A DNA stretch of 64,000 nt from Gavia stellata (Eukaryota > Chordata > Aves > Gaviiformes > Gaviidae), in contig NC_082616.1 of assembly GCF_030936135.1 (NCBI RefSeq), positions 12,893,001 to 12,957,000 of the forward strand. Direction: 5' to 3'. Made by a program: the position numbers and the translations under genes. The notes below the pieces were generated by a model, which saw nothing but the letters and a program-made list of their open reading frames with translations, did no database searches and was not told the DNA's origin. Numbering within the stretch: the stretch's first letter is position 1; each line of letters begins with the position of its first letter. Below, piece by piece: positions 60,747 through 64,000 of this stretch.

Positions 60747-63700
60747 CTGTAAGCATATGCAGAGCAGCACGCATTTTTTTTAGTACACAATATAAGGCAG
60801 AGTCATTGATAAACTTAATTTCCTGTTAATCTGTAAGTAGCGTAGACTCTCCTTGCCTCTTTGTAGCTTCCCATGCTTAGTACAACACGGTGAATTTTCA
60901 AGTTGGATGTCCATTTTTTCTAGGTTTAGAATTCATCTTTTAAGAAGACATGTAATGCTTGAAATGCAAAATCTCCAGGCTGTATCAGCTACATCTGGAA
61001 GATACTCTGTCAGTTCTTAATACTCAGACCTCAGAATATTCAAAGTTATTCCTCAGCATGTTTGGATTCTTTAAACTTGAATGACTTTGGCAGTTTATGG
61101 AAGCTGAGTTTCTCATTGGTGCTTTTGGCACATGATGGAACAAGCTACCCAAATACTGGTGTGCTTTTGCTGCAGTATACCTCATTCCTTCTTGGTTTTG
61201 CCACTATCTAGTCAGGAAGAAGAAAGCTGCTGCTATTTCAAACACCATGAACCAATCCAGAAGGACAAACACAGATGAAATTGAGTTGACACAGGCTCAA
61301 GTATAATACCATTATGTCAGAGATGCCTATGAAGAGCAGGGAATTCCACTACCCACAAGCGGGAACAGGAAAGTACTGCGGTGGGTTGGGATGCAATGCA
61401 GTTTTAATTTCCAGGTCACTCTGACATTACTTCCCAACACAGTTTGCATGTTAGCAAAAATCTTTTTTCCAACACAAGTGTACGTAAGAAGAAATGTCCC
61501 ATCTTGCCAGGGAAAGAGAAGATGCATTGTTTTGAGGACAATATATGGATGTTAAGTCTCTTAATTACAAAGATAATCTGATTCCAGTAAAAGATACAGA
61601 GTATTTCCAGATAGACTTGCATAGCTGGACCAGGAATCATAAAGTGTAAATTTAAAGACCATGTAAATAAAACCACTGAGCGGTTCCTGCTAAGTATCAT
61701 CTGACATCTTTTGAAAGACAGCTTGTTTATGTAGGTAAAAAGCAAGACTAATTTATGTAAAATCCCATAAAGCACCACCTGAAAGCATCGTTCTTAATCA
61801 CTAAGAACCTAAAACGTTCCCTGGTTTGCAATTTCTTAAAATTCACAACTGCTGAACAATCAAATGTTGAACCAACAGCATGGCTGTAGCAAGAAAGCTA
61901 TTTAACTCCTTGCTCTATAGTTCTGCTCACTGAACATCTGTTTGTCCATGCATTTTAGTCACTGCTGTTAAATTCATTAATCTAGTACTCTGTTACTGCT
62001 CTGACCCAGTAATTAGTGAAATCAATAGTCTTATGGACAATTATTTACTTCATTGGGCAGATTTACAAAATAATTACAGTGTTCACTAATTTATAGGCTG
62101 ACACTTCTTTTGTACTTTTTGATAACTAATCATAGAAAGGAAGCCTGTGCTTTTTTACCACTTTTAACAGAACTACGACCAAACCCACAATGTTTTTTCT
62201 TTGGAAGACAACTGGTTTAAAACCTGTGGTTTACAAAACCCTTTTTTCTGTGGCTGCAATAGAAAAACATAGTGCAGTGCAACTGATCTTTTAGTTCTTG
62301 ATCAAGAAAAATGGCCACTGAATCCAGACCTCGTAGAGGACAATATTGATTCCACTTGGCCCAGTCCAAAACCTCACTGGGGCTACTGCAGAGACCTGCA
62401 GCCTTTGGGGGGGACGTGGGTCATGGTTTACGCTCTGTATCGCTTGCCAGCATCTTCGCTTTGCAAATGCCGGTTATCCATCATGACTGATAAATCATTT
62501 CTGTTTTCCGCATTTTTAATATCCTGGAAATGTTACATTAAACTGCCATTACCTGGAGGCACCATCAGAAAGCAGATCTTAGCAATACTCGCTTCACGTT
62601 GAGATGCTGCAGTCCTTTCCTACTCTAAGTATCCTCGAGAGATATTCTCCGTTATTTCAGCACTGGAATTTGGTAAAGTTCAGATACTTTACCAGATAGT
62701 AGCAGTTACTGTATACCTGATTCTCACTGAACTGGTCTTTAAACTTTCTAAAGTCTGTGTTCTTTAAAACTGATATAAAAACATTGCTGTTTGCTCTTTT
62801 TATGAGGAAATTATGGCTGACCCTGAAATAAGGTTTATTGCATTTTTTCACATAGTACTATTTCACATGTAATGTATTATAAAAAACAATTAAAAGAAAA
62901 TTAAATCTGATTCACGAAATCAACAAATATGCTGTGTGCAGTTGTATGATTGCTTCTCTGCAATTACTTGTTTATGAATTCAGAGTTCAATCATTCATAA
63001 TGGTTTGCATAATTATTAATATGAATCAGCAAGGTTCGACTGCAAAACAATGTGGTAAGATTCAGCTGACTAGCCTTTATTTACTAATTTGGACGTGGGG
63101 TTTGTTCGTAACATAGCTCTTCATTAGGAAGTTAGCTGCTCTTTAAAAACTACATTAATATATAGAAATCTAAAGCCACCTAAAGGGGTCTGCCATTTAT
63201 ATTCATTTGCTATGTAAGTATAGCTTTACCAGTGCACCTTGGGGTTAGCATTTAATTCTGGTAGCAAAAAAAAAAACCTGTTAGTGCTTTGATAACCCTT
63301 CATGTGTTCCTCTTTCCTTATCCTGTCTCTCTCTTCATAAAAAGCAAACATTTTCCTCTAATTAGGCTGTGAAGTGTACTGAGTAGCATTAGTCCCTCTC
63401 AGCCATGCTCACTACCTGCCACATTTCCTTTCTGTTTTTTTTCATCCCTGCAGAAAATAAGTCTCCCCGTCTGCATGATGAACAAAAGCCTAAGGTGGAA
63501 TCCCTTAAATGTAATCACGGTCTGCTAATGGGATGGGATCCGGCAAATTCCAGACAGCAGTGCATTCTAGTGTTTCTCTTAATGAACAATCAGTCTTCAT
63601 TTTTGAAAGTCTGGTTTAAAAACAGCTTTTCTATGTAGCATGCATTTGATGTTTAAATAATCACTGATTATCCAGACTGTAAGTAATAAATTTATATCTT

Positions 63701-64000
63701 TACCTCATCCTTTTAAAAATAATGCTGAAAACATCAAATGTTCTTCTTTTTCCTAATTTATTTGTTATATTGTGAGATTTATTAGAGTTGCGTCAATGAA
63801 CAGTCTAGTGTGGTGTTCCTGCGTCAACTCTCATTAAATGACACTGCTCAATAAATCACTTTTAGCCTAATGTAAACAGTACTATGATGTGTGAATTAAA
63901 CTTAAGTAGAAAAGATCTAAATAGTTACTTGAAGATAAGTAAATTTTGTTCATACTGCTCGAAGTATTTTTGACTATTTAGCTTGTACAGCTAATATGAA
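60747..64000 (-). other. CFAP61: CFAP61 intron(s), AT-rich
   Basis: The rest of the window lies upstream of the small exon on the - strand and should be CFAP61 intron. It is AT-rich. I see no secure exon, only a weak one at 62553-62606 and a + strand acceptor followed by an open frame at about 63454. No mobile element was recognised. Confidence 0.5.

Overview
This window is vertebrate nuclear DNA, most likely from a bird. The evidence is spliced genes with long AT-rich introns, a CR1 LINE tail ending in the motif typical of sauropsid CR1, a dense CpG island with C homopolymers, and a gene order matching human 20p11.23 (CFAP61 - INSM1 - RALGAPA2) read in reverse. I see no prokaryotic, viral or plasmid architecture, no CRISPR array and no tRNA or rRNA gene.

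Layout. Bases 1-23127 lie inside RALGAPA2 (+ strand) and look like one long intron. It holds one CR1 fragment, a C20 tract and a small CpG-rich patch. One convincing RALGAPA2 coding exon (23128-23249) encodes the end of the Rap/Ran-GAP-type catalytic domain. The last RALGAPA2 exon and the 3' UTR must lie to its right, but I could not fix them. From about 23.3 to 48.7 kb I see no convincing gene. This stretch becomes GC-richer toward the right and is interrupted by a 1.2 kb, extremely AT-rich block (42.6-43.8 kb).

The centre of the window is INSM1, a single-exon gene on the - strand (CDS 49513-50868, 451 aa). It encodes a SNAG-domain, five-zinc-finger transcriptional repressor of neuroendocrine and neuronal differentiation. 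Its 3' UTR has an AU-rich element and a poly(A) signal. Its promoter region has a TATA-like box, a SOX-like site, a CCAAT box and an E-box. A CpG island of about 4 kb covers the gene and its upstream flank.

Upstream of INSM1 on the same strand are the last three recognisable exons of a gene assigned by phase-consistent splicing and synteny to CFAP61, an axonemal radial-spoke-base protein: 60692-60746, 56029-56119 and 53062/53112-53283. Its terminal exon lies inside the INSM1 CpG island, about 2.1 kb from the INSM1 promoter. RALGAPA2 and INSM1 are convergent; CFAP61 and INSM1 are tandem.

The most interesting non-coding signal is a pair of near-identical POU-half/E-box composite motifs 232 bp apart (52701 and 52933), between the CFAP61 terminal exon and INSM1. 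They resemble the Ascl1/Brn co-binding logic known for neurogenic genes. I found no previously undescribed multi-gene system.
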